Shown here one piece after another: positions 8,363 to 16,331 of a stretch of DNA of 64,000 nucleotides. The notes under the pieces were generated by a model. It made no database searches. It saw only the letters and a list, made by a program, of their open reading frames with translations, and had not been told where the DNA came from. The translations under genes were made by a program, and so were the position numbers. The DNA comes from Petropleomorpha daqingensis (GTDB taxonomy: Bacteria; Actinomycetota; Actinomycetes; Mycobacteriales; Geodermatophilaceae). Position 1 is the stretch's first letter, and each line of letters begins with the position of its first letter. Location: assembly GCF_013408985.1 (NCBI RefSeq), contig NZ_JACBZT010000001.1, positions 5,101,197 to 5,165,196 on the forward strand, read 5' to 3'.

Positions 8363-9533
8363 CGCCGGCCAGCCACGTCCGGATCTCGTCGCCGTGCTCG
8401 TCCAGCGACGGCGGCGGCAGCCGGTAGCCCGGCGGGGTCTCGGAGAACCGGATCGGGTTGCGCACCGACGGGACGGCGGCGTCCCCCTCCCCCACGAGCA
8501 CGACCGGGTCCAAGCCCACCTCCTCGGCGAAGGCGACGCCTTGGTCGATCGTGTTGATCGGCCCGCAGGGCACGCCGGCAGCGATGATCTCCCGGAACCA
8601 GTCCATCTTGGAACGGGTCTTCAACCGCTCGACCAGCAACGGTCGCAGCTCGTCGCGGTTGGCGGTGCGGTCCTCGTTGCGGCCGAACCGTGGGTCGTCG
8701 GGCAGCTCCGGCAGGCCGAGCACCTCGCAGAGCTTGCGGAACTGCCCGTCGTTGCCGGCGGTGACGATGAGCTCGCCGTCGGCGCAGGGCAGCGGCTCGT
8801 ACGGGAACAGGCTCGGGTGGCTGTTGCCCATCCGGAACGGGACGACGCCGCCCGCCACGAACGCGCTGGTCTGGTTCACCAGCCCGGACATCGCCGAGGC
8901 GAGCAGGTTGACCTCCACGTGCTGCCCGCGGCCGGTCTCGTGCCGGCGGTTGAGCGCCGAGAGGACGCCGATGGTGGCGTGCAGGCCGGCCATCACGTCG
9001 AAGACGGCGACGCCGGCGCGGTACGGCTCGCCGTCCGGGGCGCCGGTGAGGCTCATCAGGCCGGAGATGGCCTGCACGATGAGGTCGTAGCCGGGCAGCG
9101 AGCGCCCGCCCGGGCCGCTGCCGAAACCGCTGATCGAGGCGTAGACCAGGCCGGGGTTGGTGGCCGAGACCGTCTCGTAGTCCAGGCCGAAGCGGGCCAG
9201 CCCGCCGGGCTTGAAGTTCTCGACGAGGACGTCGGCGCGGCGGGCCAGCTCCTGCGCCAGCCCGCGGTCCCCGTCGTCCTTGAGGTCGAGCGCGACCGAC
9301 CGCTTGTTGCGGTTGACGCCGAGGTAGTAGGTGGCCGTCGGCTCTCCGCCGGCGACCGACCGGACCGGCGGCTGCCAGGTGCGGGTGTCGTCACCGCCCG
9401 GACCCTCGACCTTGACCACCTCGGCCCCGAGGTCGGCCAGCAGCATCGTCGCGTACGGCCCGGCCAGGATGCGCGAGAAGTCGGCGACCAGCAGGCCGGC
9501 GAGGGGGCCGGTGCCGGGGGTCGGGTCGGTCAT
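8355..9533 (-). CDS. CaiB/BaiF (family III) CoA-transferase
   Basis: 392 aa. Family III CoA-transferases move CoA between acyl groups through an aspartyl-CoA anhydride. Seen: VADFSRILAGPYATMLLADLGAEVVK (first lines of the fold, residues 16-41), NRNKRSVALDLK (75-85), DVLVENFKPG, and PGYDLIVQA, whose Asp150 aligns with the catalytic Asp169 of formyl-CoA transferase. ATG start and first gene of the leftward operon transcribed away from the amidohydrolase gene. Probably activates the substrate of the citryl-CoA-lyase-like protein that follows; other family members act on succinyl-CoA with mesaconate, itaconate or citramalate. Confidence 0.94.
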   Translation of the reverse strand: MTDPTPGTGPLAGLLVADFSRILAGPYATMLLADLGAEVVKVEGPGGDDTRTWQPPVRSVAGGEPTATYYLGVNRNKRSVALDLKDDGDRGLAQELARRADVLVENFKPGGLARFGLDYETVSATNPGLVYASISGFGSGPGGRSLPGYDLIVQAISGLMSLTGAPDGEPYRAGVAVFDVMAGLHATIGVLSALNRRHETGRGQHVEVNLLASAMSGLVNQTSAFVAGGVVPFRMGNSHPSLFPYEPLPCADGELIVTAGNDGQFRKLCEVLGLPELPDDPRFGRNEDRTANRDELRPLLVERLKTRSKMDWFREIIAAGVPCGPINTIDQGVAFAEEVGLDPVVLVGEGDAAVPSVRNPIRFSETPPGYRLPPPSLDEHGDEIRTWLAGDG

Positions 9534-9560
9534 CGCACCCCTTCACTCGTGCCCGCTGTG

Positions 9561-9574
9561 CGGACAACTGTCCG
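9561..9574. promoter_or_regulatory. Inverted repeat, probable IclR operator copy 1
   Basis: CGGAC-AACT-GTCCG, extended to GCGGACA/TGTCCGC. It lies 28 bases upstream of the CoA-transferase start. A second copy with the same arms and the same 4-base spacer lies at 9722-9735, close to the divergent amidohydrolase gene, so each operon has its own copy. Because an IclR-family gene is linked to the amidohydrolase, this is most simply its binding site. Palindrome seen directly; regulator assignment inferred. Confidence 0.65.
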
Positions 9575-9721
9575 CGTCCGTCCGCAGTCTCGGAGCGGGG
9601 CCGCCGACGTGTCAAGCGCGTCTCGTCCGACGCTCGGTTCACCTCGCATTCTGCCCCCACCAGCCCTTGACATGTGCTCCCGCTCACAAGAGAGTGGCCG
9701 CCGAGACGACTGACCGTTCTG

Positions 9722-9735
9722 CGGACAGCCGTCCG
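9722..9735. promoter_or_regulatory. Inverted repeat, probable IclR operator copy 2
   Basis: CGGAC-AGCC-GTCCG, the same arms and spacing as the copy at 9561-9574. It lies 33 bases upstream of the amidohydrolase ATG, where bound protein would sit at or just downstream of the promoter. A TTGACA stands at 9667-9672 as a possible -35 element, but no convincing -10 follows it at the right distance. Confidence 0.65.
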
Positions 9736-9767
9736 ATTCGAGACGACGACGTCGAGGAGGCCCAGCA

Positions 9768-11255
9768 ATGAGCTCGTCCGTGAACGCGGCGCCGGAGGCC
9801 GGCCGGCCCCTGGTGTTCCGCGGCGGCACCGTCCTGACCATGGACGACGCCTGCACCGTGCTGAACGAGGCCGACGTCCTCGTCGTCGGCGACCGCATCG
9901 AGGCCGTCGGACCGAACCTCGAGGTGCCCGAGGGCACCCAGGAGATCGACGCCGCGGACGGCATCGTCATGCCGGGCATGATCGACACCCACCGGCACAT
10001 GTGGCAGACGGCGATGCGCGGCTACGGCGCCGACTGGACCCTCACCCAGTACTTCGTCTGGTACTACCTCGAGCACGGCAAGAAGTTCCGCCCGCAGGAC
10101 ATCGCTGCGGGCAACCGGCTGGCGGCCATCGAGTCGCTCGACGCCGGCGTGACGACGACGGTCGACTGGTCGCACAACCTGCAGACGATCGACCACGGCG
10201 AGGCGGCCGTCGAGGCGCTGCGCTCGGTGCCCGGTCGCTTCGTCATGGCCTACGGCAACATCCAGGCCGGCCCCTGGGAGTGGAGCGCCGACCCGGCGGT
10301 CCGCTCGCTGCTCGAGCGCCTGCGTGACGGCAAGGACGACATGATGGGCGTCCAGATGGCCTTCGACGTCACCGGCGACCCGGCGTTCCCGGAGAAGGCG
10401 GCGTTCGAGGTGGCCCGCGAGCTCGGCATCCCGGTGACCACGCACGCCGGCGTCTGGGGCGCCACCAGCGACACCGGCATCCAGCAGATGTACGACGGCG
10501 GCTTCATGACGCCGGAGACGACGTACGTGCACGCCTCGACGCTGACCCGCGACTCCTATCAGCGGATCGCGGCGACCGGCGGCTCGATCTCGGTGGCCAC
10601 CGAGTCCGAGTGCAGCGCCGGGCAGGGGCACGCCCCGACCGAGCAGGTGCTGCAGTACGGCATCCCGGTGTCGCTGTCGATGGACACCAGCGTGTGGTGG
10701 AGCGGCGACATGTTCTCCGCGATGCGGGCGACGCTGAACGCCGACCGCATGGCCGAGCACATGGACGCGCACCTCAAGGGCGAGACGATCACCCAGCTGC
10801 GGCTGCGGGCGAAGACGGTCCTCGAGTGGTGCACCCGCGGCGGCGCGCACACCATCGGCCGCGACAGCGACCTGGGCAGCCTCGAGGCCGGCAAGAAGGC
10901 CGACGTCGTCCTGATCAAGAACGACAACTCCCCCGTGTCGTTCCCGCTGCTCAACCCCCTGGGGCACGTCGTCTTCCAGGCCCAGCGCGGCGACGTGCAC
11001 ACCGTCGTCGTCAACGGCCGGGTCGTGAAGCACGACGGGAAGCTCGTCGGCATCGACCTCGCGCCGGTGCGCGCGGAGATCGAGAACACGATCGACTACA
11101 TCCGCGGCGAGTGCGGCGAGGAGGTCTGGCAGGCCGGGATGTTCCCCGAGATGCCGGCCGCCGAGCAGTCGATCCTCGAGAACCCGTACCAGTACACCGA
11201 CTTCAAGGACGAGTCGAAGCGGGCCGGCGGCGAGGACCGCGTCCTCGGACGCTGA
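9768..11255 (+). CDS. Amidohydrolase family protein (Atz/Trz/cytosine-deaminase type)
   Basis: 495 aa metal-dependent hydrolase or deaminase acting on C-N bonds of small, often heterocyclic compounds. Metal ligands visible: His75 and His77 (DTHRHMWQ), His226 (VTTHAGVW) and Asp306 (SLSMDTSVWW), with His255 (TYVHAST) near the substrate. The C-terminal GSLEAGKKADVVLI block is typical of the TrzA/AtzA/SsnA group. ATG start with GAGGAGG 7-8 bases upstream. The IclR regulator gene follows after 11 bases, and a CoA-transferase/ring-cleavage operon diverges. It probably takes a nitrogen-containing substrate into that pathway, but the substrate is unknown. Confidence 0.9.
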   Translation: MSSSVNAAPEAGRPLVFRGGTVLTMDDACTVLNEADVLVVGDRIEAVGPNLEVPEGTQEIDAADGIVMPGMIDTHRHMWQTAMRGYGADWTLTQYFVWYYLEHGKKFRPQDIAAGNRLAAIESLDAGVTTTVDWSHNLQTIDHGEAAVEALRSVPGRFVMAYGNIQAGPWEWSADPAVRSLLERLRDGKDDMMGVQMAFDVTGDPAFPEKAAFEVARELGIPVTTHAGVWGATSDTGIQQMYDGGFMTPETTYVHASTLTRDSYQRIAATGGSISVATESECSAGQGHAPTEQVLQYGIPVSLSMDTSVWWSGDMFSAMRATLNADRMAEHMDAHLKGETITQLRLRAKTVLEWCTRGGAHTIGRDSDLGSLEAGKKADVVLIKNDNSPVSFPLLNPLGHVVFQAQRGDVHTVVVNGRVVKHDGKLVGIDLAPVRAEIENTIDYIRGECGEEVWQAGMFPEMPAAEQSILENPYQYTDFKDESKRAGGEDRVLGR

Positions 11256-11266
11256 AGGAGCTCACC

Positions 11267-12088
11267 ATGGCAGGGCGCGGAGCAGGTCCGGACTTCGTGG
11301 AGGCGCTGGCGCGCGGCCTCGACGTCCTGGCCTGCTTCGACGCCGGCCACCGCACGATGTCGCTGTCGGAGGTGGCGACCGCCGCGGGGCTGGCCCGGCC
11401 GACCGCGCGGCGGTTGCTGCTCACCCTCGAGGAGCTCGGCTTCGTGCGGGCCACCGGTGCGGGGTTCGTGCTGACGCCGAAGGTGCTCTCGCTCGGCATG
11501 GCCTACGTCAGCGCGCTCGGGCTGTGGGACATCGCCCGGCCGCACATGGAGCGGCTGGTCGCCGAGACCGGCGAGTCGTCGTCGATGGCGCAGCTGGACG
11601 GGTCGGACATCGTCTACGTCGCGCGGGTGTCGGTGCCGAAGCTGATCGCGCTGCGCGTGGAGATCGGCACGCGGTTCCCGGCGCAGCAGACCTCGCAGGG
11701 CAAGGTGCTGCTCGCCGCGTTGGGCGCGGACGAGCTGGAGGCCGTGCTGGCCGAGCCCAGCCGGGCCGGGCTGCCGCCCTACATCGGCCGTTCCGGCGAG
11801 CAGCTGCAGGCCGAGCTGACCGAGGTGCGCGCCCGCGGGTGGGCGCTGGCCGACGAGGAGCTGGCTCCTGGCGTGCGCTCGGTGGCCGTGCCGGTGCGGA
11901 ACCGGGAGGGCGTCGTCCGCGCGGCGATGAACGTGACCGTGCACGCGGCCGAGACGTCGGTCGACTGCCTGCTCGCCGAGCACCTGCCGCGCCTGCTGCG
12001 CACGGCGGGCGACGTCAGCGCCGAGTGGGCGCTGTGGCAGAGCCGCCCGCACGTCGAGGTCCCGCGCCCGGGCGCCGCCACCGGCTGA
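11267..12088 (+). CDS. IclR family transcriptional regulator (PcaR/PobR-like)
   Basis: 273 aa. N-terminal winged helix (FVEALARGLDVLACF, then LSEVATAAGLARPTARRLLLTL, residues about 7-60) and C-terminal effector domain (ARPHMERLVAETGESSSMA through LADEELAPGVRSVAVPV). The pattern is that of PcaR/PcaU-type regulators of aromatic acid catabolism. The ATG at 11267 has AAGGAG 6 bases upstream. The gene lies directly downstream of the amidohydrolase gene. It probably controls both that gene and the divergent CoA-transferase operon through the paired CGGAC-N4-GTCCG repeats; activator or repressor role is not decided by sequence. Confidence 0.93.
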   Translation: MAGRGAGPDFVEALARGLDVLACFDAGHRTMSLSEVATAAGLARPTARRLLLTLEELGFVRATGAGFVLTPKVLSLGMAYVSALGLWDIARPHMERLVAETGESSSMAQLDGSDIVYVARVSVPKLIALRVEIGTRFPAQQTSQGKVLLAALGADELEAVLAEPSRAGLPPYIGRSGEQLQAELTEVRARGWALADEELAPGVRSVAVPVRNREGVVRAAMNVTVHAAETSVDCLLAEHLPRLLRTAGDVSAEWALWQSRPHVEVPRPGAATG

Positions 12089-12091
12089 CTG

Positions 12092-12502
12092 TCACGCCTC
12101 GCCGGAGGGACGGCGGTCGTTGCCGGAGTTGTCGCGGCGGACCAGCGACGCGACGCCCTCCTCCAGCCGGGCCCAGGTGGAGCTCCACTCCACGAGCGGC
12201 TCGAGGATCCGCTCGAACACGGCCAGCTGCTCGTCGAACGCCTGGAACTGCACGACCATGGCCTGCAGCGAGGCCCGCTGGGCCTTCACCGAGTCGGCGA
12301 TCGCCTTGAGCTGCGCGGCGGACATCGCCCCGGGCGGGCTCGGCAGCGAGGGCAGCGACGGGACGGCGCCGGCGGCCAGGCCGCGGGCGCGGTCGGTGAA
12401 CGAGCGCAGCTGGCTGACGAACTCCTCGATGGACCGGGTCACGAGGCCGGGATCGCGGCCCTCGGTGGCGCCGTCCCCCGCCGGGCGTTCCTGCTCGGGC
12501 AT
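12092..12502 (-). CDS. Helical protein of unknown function
   Basis: 136 aa, no recognised family. A polar N-terminus leads into TRSIEEFVSQLRSFTDRARG, a Pro/Ser linker (PSLPSLPSPP, near residue 50-60), then a long amphipathic helix with heptad-like spacing (LKAIADSVKAQRASLQAMV and FDEQLAVFERILEPL). It ends in a charged tail. This could be a small phasin-like or coiled-coil scaffold protein, but that is only a shape argument. ATG at 12502. The rhodanese gene is transcribed toward it from 23 bases upstream, so the two may form an operon. Confidence 0.75.
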   Translation of the reverse strand: MPEQERPAGDGATEGRDPGLVTRSIEEFVSQLRSFTDRARGLAAGAVPSLPSLPSPPGAMSAAQLKAIADSVKAQRASLQAMVVQFQAFDEQLAVFERILEPLVEWSSTWARLEEGVASLVRRDNSGNDRRPSGEA

Positions 12503-12525
12503 GCCGCGACGGTAACGGGTCGGGG

Positions 12526-12936
12526 TCACTCGCGGACGTCGGCCGGTCCGTCGTCGGTCGGCAGGCCGGCGGCCAGCCAGGCCTCGACGCCGCCCTCGAG
12601 ATCGGTCGCCCGCGGCAGCCCGATCGCGCGCAGCGACGCGGCCGCCAGGCTGGAGCTGTAGCCCTGGCGGCAGACGACGACCACCTCGAGGTCGTCCGCC
12701 TTCGCCTCGGGGACGTGGTGCTCGCCGAGCGGGTCCAGCCGCCACTCGAGGACGGTGCGGTCGATCACGACGACGCCGGGCAGCAGGTCGCGGGGCAGCT
12801 CGCCCTGCCGGCGACGCTGGACGTCGGTGCGGGTGTCGACGACGAGCGCGCCCCGGGCGGCGGCCTCGACCAGCTCGTGCGGTCCCAGCCGCCGGACACC
12901 GGCCCGACTCGCCGCGAGCAACTCGTCCAGCGTCAT
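12526..12936 (-). CDS. Rhodanese-like domain protein
   Basis: 136 aa single rhodanese domain. Seen: LGPHELVEAAARGALVVDTR (CH2A-like start of the domain), VVVICRQGYSSSLAAASL-type active-site loop (sequence VVVVCRQGYSSS) with the persulfide-carrying Cys, and ATDLEGGVEAWLAAGLP at the C-terminus. Sulfur-carrier or thiosulfate sulfurtransferase activity is expected; the partner is unknown. ATG at 12936. The divergent GH3 lipoprotein gene starts only 37 bases away, so both promoters must overlap. Confidence 0.92.
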   Translation of the reverse strand: MTLDELLAASRAGVRRLGPHELVEAAARGALVVDTRTDVQRRRQGELPRDLLPGVVVIDRTVLEWRLDPLGEHHVPEAKADDLEVVVVCRQGYSSSLAAASLRAIGLPRATDLEGGVEAWLAAGLPTDDGPADVRE

Positions 12937-12973
12937 GCCCCTCACCCTGACAGCAGTCCGCCAGGATGGCCGG

Positions 12974-14182
12974 GTGGGGAGCGGACGACGGACGGCGGGC
13001 GTGCTGCTCGTGGCACTGGCACTGGTGAGCTGCTCCTCCGGCAAGGACGCGGCGAGCCCGTCATCGTCGTCTCCCTCTAGCTCCTCCTCCGCGGCGCCCA
13101 CCTCGGCCGCTCCGGCGAACCCGGACGGGTTGCCGCCGGACCAGGAGCAGCAGGTCACCGCGGCGCTCGCCGCGCTCGACCGGCGCGCGCAGATCGCGCA
13201 GCTGTTCGTCGTCGGCGTCCCGCTGTCGGGGCTGTCGGCCGGTGACGCCCTGGTGGCCGACGGGGTGGGCGGGGTGTTCCTGCACGGGCGGTCCACCGCC
13301 TCCCCCGGCGACATCGCCGCCGTCACCGGCCGCTGGACCTCGGCCGCCCCCGGCGGGCTGCGCCCCTGGGTGGCGGCCGACCAGGAGGGCGGCCAGGTGC
13401 AGACGCTCCAGGGGCCGGGCTTCGGCGACCTGCCGTCGGCGCTGGTGCAGGGGCAGCTGCCGCCCGACCAGCTCGCCGCGGTCGCCGACGGCATGGGCGC
13501 CTCGCTCGGCCAGGCCGGGGTGACCCTCGACCTCGCGCCGGTCGCCGACATCGTCCCGGCCGGCACCGCGGCCTCGAACGCGCCGATCGGGGCGTTCGAC
13601 CGGCAGTACGGCAGCACCGCCGCCGAGGTCGTCTCCGCGGCCGGCGCCGTCGTCCGCGGGCTCGGCGCGCACGACGTGACCGCGGCGCTCAAGCACTTCC
13701 CGGGGCTGGGCTCGGTGCGCGGCAACACCGACACGACCGCCGACGTCGTCGATCACACCACCCCGCGCGACGGCTCGCAGGTGGCCGCGTTCGGCGTGCT
13801 CTCGCGCAACGCGGCGCACCCGTTCGTCATGGTGTCGTCGGCGACCTACCAGCTCATCGACCCGTCCTCGCCCGCCGTCTTCTCCCCTGTCGTCATCACC
13901 GACGTGCTGCGCGGGGACATCGGCTTCCGGGGTCCGGTCATCACCGACGACGTGGGGACGGCGAAGGCGGTTGCGGCCGTGCCGCCCGGTGAGCGAGCGG
14001 TGCGCTTCCTCGCCGCCGGCGGGACGCTGGTGCTGACCGTCATCGCGGCGCCGCTGCAGGAGATGGAGGACGCCGTCCTCGCCCGCGACGCCGCCGACCC
14101 TGCGTTCGCGAAGCAGGTGGACGCCGCCGTCCGGACGGCGCTGGTCGCCAAGGCCCGCGCAGGCCTGCTGCCACCCGCCTGA
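12974..14182 (+). CDS. Glycoside hydrolase family 3 lipoprotein (beta-N-acetylhexosaminidase-like)
   Basis: 402 aa secreted lipoprotein. The signal peptide VGSGRRTAGVLLVALALVSC ends in lipobox LVSC (Cys20), followed by a Ser-rich linker. The GH3 barrel shows VAADQEGGQVQTL, LDLAPVADI, KHFPGLGSVRGNTDTTADV from residue 240, and VITDDVGTAKAVA around residue 325. NagZ-type enzymes have a catalytic Asp-His dyad in KHFPGHGxTxxDSH; here neither of those His residues is present. It may be a hexosaminidase with different acid catalysis or another GH3 activity, perhaps in cell-wall turnover. GTG start with AGGA about 7 bases upstream. Confidence 0.88.
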   Translation: MGSGRRTAGVLLVALALVSCSSGKDAASPSSSSPSSSSSAAPTSAAPANPDGLPPDQEQQVTAALAALDRRAQIAQLFVVGVPLSGLSAGDALVADGVGGVFLHGRSTASPGDIAAVTGRWTSAAPGGLRPWVAADQEGGQVQTLQGPGFGDLPSALVQGQLPPDQLAAVADGMGASLGQAGVTLDLAPVADIVPAGTAASNAPIGAFDRQYGSTAAEVVSAAGAVVRGLGAHDVTAALKHFPGLGSVRGNTDTTADVVDHTTPRDGSQVAAFGVLSRNAAHPFVMVSSATYQLIDPSSPAVFSPVVITDVLRGDIGFRGPVITDDVGTAKAVAAVPPGERAVRFLAAGGTLVLTVIAAPLQEMEDAVLARDAADPAFAKQVDAAVRTALVAKARAGLLPPA

Positions 14183-14290
14183 GAGGCGTCAGGCTCGGTG
14201 TGTCCTCACCGCGCGTGTCGGATCGTGTGCAAGATTCGGCTCGTAGACGGCCGTCAGATAGACGTGCCACGCGACTCGGGGAGCTCTGGC

Positions 14291-15325
14291 ATGCCACGCG
14301 GTTTCGTCCACCGCGCCGTCACCGCGATCGGACTCGTGCTCGGCGTGTCTGCAATGACCGTCGTCCTCGCACCTGTCGCTGCGGCAAAGCTTCCCATCAC
14401 GGTGTCGAAGTCCGCAGTCTGGCCTGGCGAATCCTTCACCGTTTCGGGCACCGGATGCACCAACCCTTCCGACCCTTGGAACACTCCATTCGTCTCCGTC
14501 ATCGCGGGGAAGATCTCCGTCGGCAGCGGATGGGGAGTCCTGGGAGATACATACGCAAATGACGACGGCTCGTGGTCGGTGACCATGAACGCAGGGACCA
14601 TGCCGCCCGCCAGCTATGAGGTGGAGGCGACGTGCATGGCCCATGAGGGGAACTGGACGTACGCACGGGCGCCCTGGACGGTCCTCGGAACACCCGCCGC
14701 GCCGTCGACACCTTCGCCACGCGTGGTCCCGCCCGCCACGCAGTCCACCGTTCCGCCCGTCGCCCGGCCGCCGGCGTCGAACCCTGCGTCTTCGTCTTCC
14801 GTGCCCCGGACGACCGCACCTGCCCCGACGGAACCCAGCGTGCCCACCACCGCCGCCGAGCCGCCCGCTGCGCCGACGGTGTCCTTCACCCCGGCTGCCG
14901 GTTGCCGCGACTGCGCACAGCTCACCGGCCAGGAGGGTGTGGTTCCCCGACAACGCCTGGCCCTCAGCTATGCCGGCTTCCAGCCGGGCGAGGTGGTCCG
15001 GCTGGTCATGCACTCGACCCCCGTGACGCTCGGCAGCTTCACCGCTGACGCCGCTGGTGTGGTGGTCGCCGATGTCACGATTCCCGCCTCGGCCGAACAA
15101 GGCCGGCACACCCTGACGCTGTCCGGACCCCTGACCGGCGACCGGGACGTCGACTTCCTCGTCGGCGCCCCGCAGACCGATCGCGCAGCGATTCGGCCGG
15201 CCGAACGATCGGCCCTGCCCCTGCTCCCGATCCTGGGTGGGGCCGCCGCGTTGGCCGTGGCCGGCCTGGCCTTCCTGCTCCATTCGCGAGCTCGCCGAGT
15301 CGCCCAACGGCGCGCACCGGGCTGA
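14291..15325 (+). CDS. Secreted, membrane-anchored surface protein with Ig-like repeats
   Basis: 344 aa. Signal peptide (HRAVTAIGLVLGVSAMTVV, cut after APVAAA), then an Ig/IPT-like domain (LPITVSKSAVWPGESFTVSG), about 70 residues of Pro/Ser/Thr linker, a second similar domain (PRQRLALSYAGFQPGEVVRL), a C-terminal transmembrane helix (LLPILGGAAALAVAGLAFLL) and a basic cytoplasmic end. This is an anchored cell-wall or surface protein; ligand unknown. ATG at 14291 with GGGAG 8-10 bases upstream. The first third uses more AT-rich codons than its neighbours (for example around 14540-14560), a possible sign of later acquisition. A perfect stem-loop follows its stop. Confidence 0.78.
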   Translation: MPRGFVHRAVTAIGLVLGVSAMTVVLAPVAAAKLPITVSKSAVWPGESFTVSGTGCTNPSDPWNTPFVSVIAGKISVGSGWGVLGDTYANDDGSWSVTMNAGTMPPASYEVEATCMAHEGNWTYARAPWTVLGTPAAPSTPSPRVVPPATQSTVPPVARPPASNPASSSSVPRTTAPAPTEPSVPTTAAEPPAAPTVSFTPAAGCRDCAQLTGQEGVVPRQRLALSYAGFQPGEVVRLVMHSTPVTLGSFTADAAGVVVADVTIPASAEQGRHTLTLSGPLTGDRDVDFLVGAPQTDRAAIRPAERSALPLLPILGGAAALAVAGLAFLLHSRARRVAQRRAPG

Positions 15326-15410
15326 GAGTTGCTGGTCGGGTGCCAGCGCCACCACCCTCACCACCCCGACCCCGGACCCGCCACCGATCTGATCTCGGCC
15401 GTGGTCATGG

Positions 15411-15460
15411 CGACGAGGAGGCATGTCGACATGTCGCCGACTCGGCATGCCTCCTCGTCG
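15411..15460. terminator. Bidirectional stem-loop between convergent genes
   Basis: Arms 15411-15425 and 15446-15460 are perfectly complementary over 15 bases (CGACGAGGAGGCATG). They extend inward by a G-T and three Watson-Crick pairs around a 12-base loop. No U-run follows on either strand, as is common for actinobacterial intrinsic terminators. It lies 85 bases after the surface-protein stop and 7 bases after the amphi-Trp protein stop on the other strand, so it probably ends both transcripts. Confidence 0.75.
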
Positions 15461-15467
15461 ACGCCGG

Positions 15468-15815
15468 TCACTTCTGGGCGGGACGGCGCTCCTGCGGACT
15501 GCGGCGGTTCTGCGGGGGCACCCGCTGGGCGGCGTCGGCGGACTCCTCCCCCGAGGCCTCGTCCTCGTCCTTCTGATCGGAGGCGCCGTCGGACGACGAC
15601 CACTTCAGCTCGAGCTCCAGCTCGAACTTCTCGCCGTCGGCCTCGACCTCCAGCTCGCAGCGGACCTGCGACCCGACCGTGAGCTCCACCGTGCCGCCGC
15701 CCAGCTTCAGCGTGACCTCGCCGTCCCCTTTCAGCCCCTCGGCGAGGTCCGCCACGAGCTTCGCCGCCTCCGCCCGGCTGAGCGACTGCTTCTGCTCCAC
15801 CTTCAGACCCGACAT
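15468..15815 (-). CDS. amphi-Trp domain-containing protein
   Basis: 115 aa. The first 75 residues match the amphi-Trp domain: KVEQKQSLSRAEAAKLVADL, GLKGDGEVTLKLGGGTVEL, LEVEADGEKFELELELKW. The conserved Trp is near residue 78. The tail is acidic then basic and probably disordered. The domain is common in actinobacteria and archaea but has no established function. ATG at 15815; the divergent SRPBCC gene starts 57 bases away. Confidence 0.87.
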   Translation of the reverse strand: MSGLKVEQKQSLSRAEAAKLVADLAEGLKGDGEVTLKLGGGTVELTVGSQVRCELEVEADGEKFELELELKWSSSDGASDQKDEDEASGEESADAAQRVPPQNRRSPQERRPAQK

Positions 15816-15872
15816 GAGACCAGCGTGGCGGGAACGTCCGGAACGGACACCCTGCAGGGAGGATGACCTGCC

Positions 15873-16331
15873 ATGGCGACGACGAGACACACGCGGCACC
15901 TCACCGCGCCCCGGTCCGACGTGTACCGGGCGCTGCTCGACCCGGTCGCGGTCGTCTACTGGAAGGTGCCGCCCGGCATGACCAGCGAGGTGCACGAGTG
16001 GGACGCCCGCGAGGGCGGCCGGCTGCGCGTCTCCCTCACCTACTCCGGGGAAGGCGTCGGCAAGTCCACCGCGCACACCGACACCTACTCCGGCTACTTC
16101 GCCGAGCTGGTGCCGGACCAGAAGGTCGTCGAGGTCGACGAGTTCGAGACCGACGACCCGGCGCTGACCGGCCCCATGACCATCACCGTCACGCTCTCCG
16201 ACGCCGCCGACGGCGGCACCGAGCTCGTCGCGGTGCACGACGGTCTGCCCGACGGCGTCCGGGCGGAGGACAACGAGCTCGGCTGGAGCGAGTCGCTCGC
16301 CCGCCTCGCCGCCCTCGTCGAGAGGGTCTAG
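15873..16331 (+). CDS. SRPBCC / AHSA1-like (START-type) domain protein
   Basis: 152 aa single-domain protein. RHLTAPRSDVYRALLDP at the N-terminus, the WDAREGGRLRVSLTY strand pair, the GYFAELVPDQKVVEVDEFE block and a C-terminal helix (LGWSESLARLAALVE) form the Activator-of-Hsp90-ATPase-1-like fold. It has a hydrophobic ligand cavity; ligand unknown. ATG start. Its stop overlaps the convergent AlkZ-like gene by 4 bases. Confidence 0.9.
   Translation: MATTRHTRHLTAPRSDVYRALLDPVAVVYWKVPPGMTSEVHEWDAREGGRLRVSLTYSGEGVGKSTAHTDTYSGYFAELVPDQKVVEVDEFETDDPALTGPMTITVTLSDAADGGTELVAVHDGLPDGVRAEDNELGWSESLARLAALVERV

Noticed and set aside
9667-9672. TTGACA as a -35 box for the amidohydrolase gene
   Set aside because: No credible -10 element at 16-19 bases, so it is mentioned but not called as a promoter.
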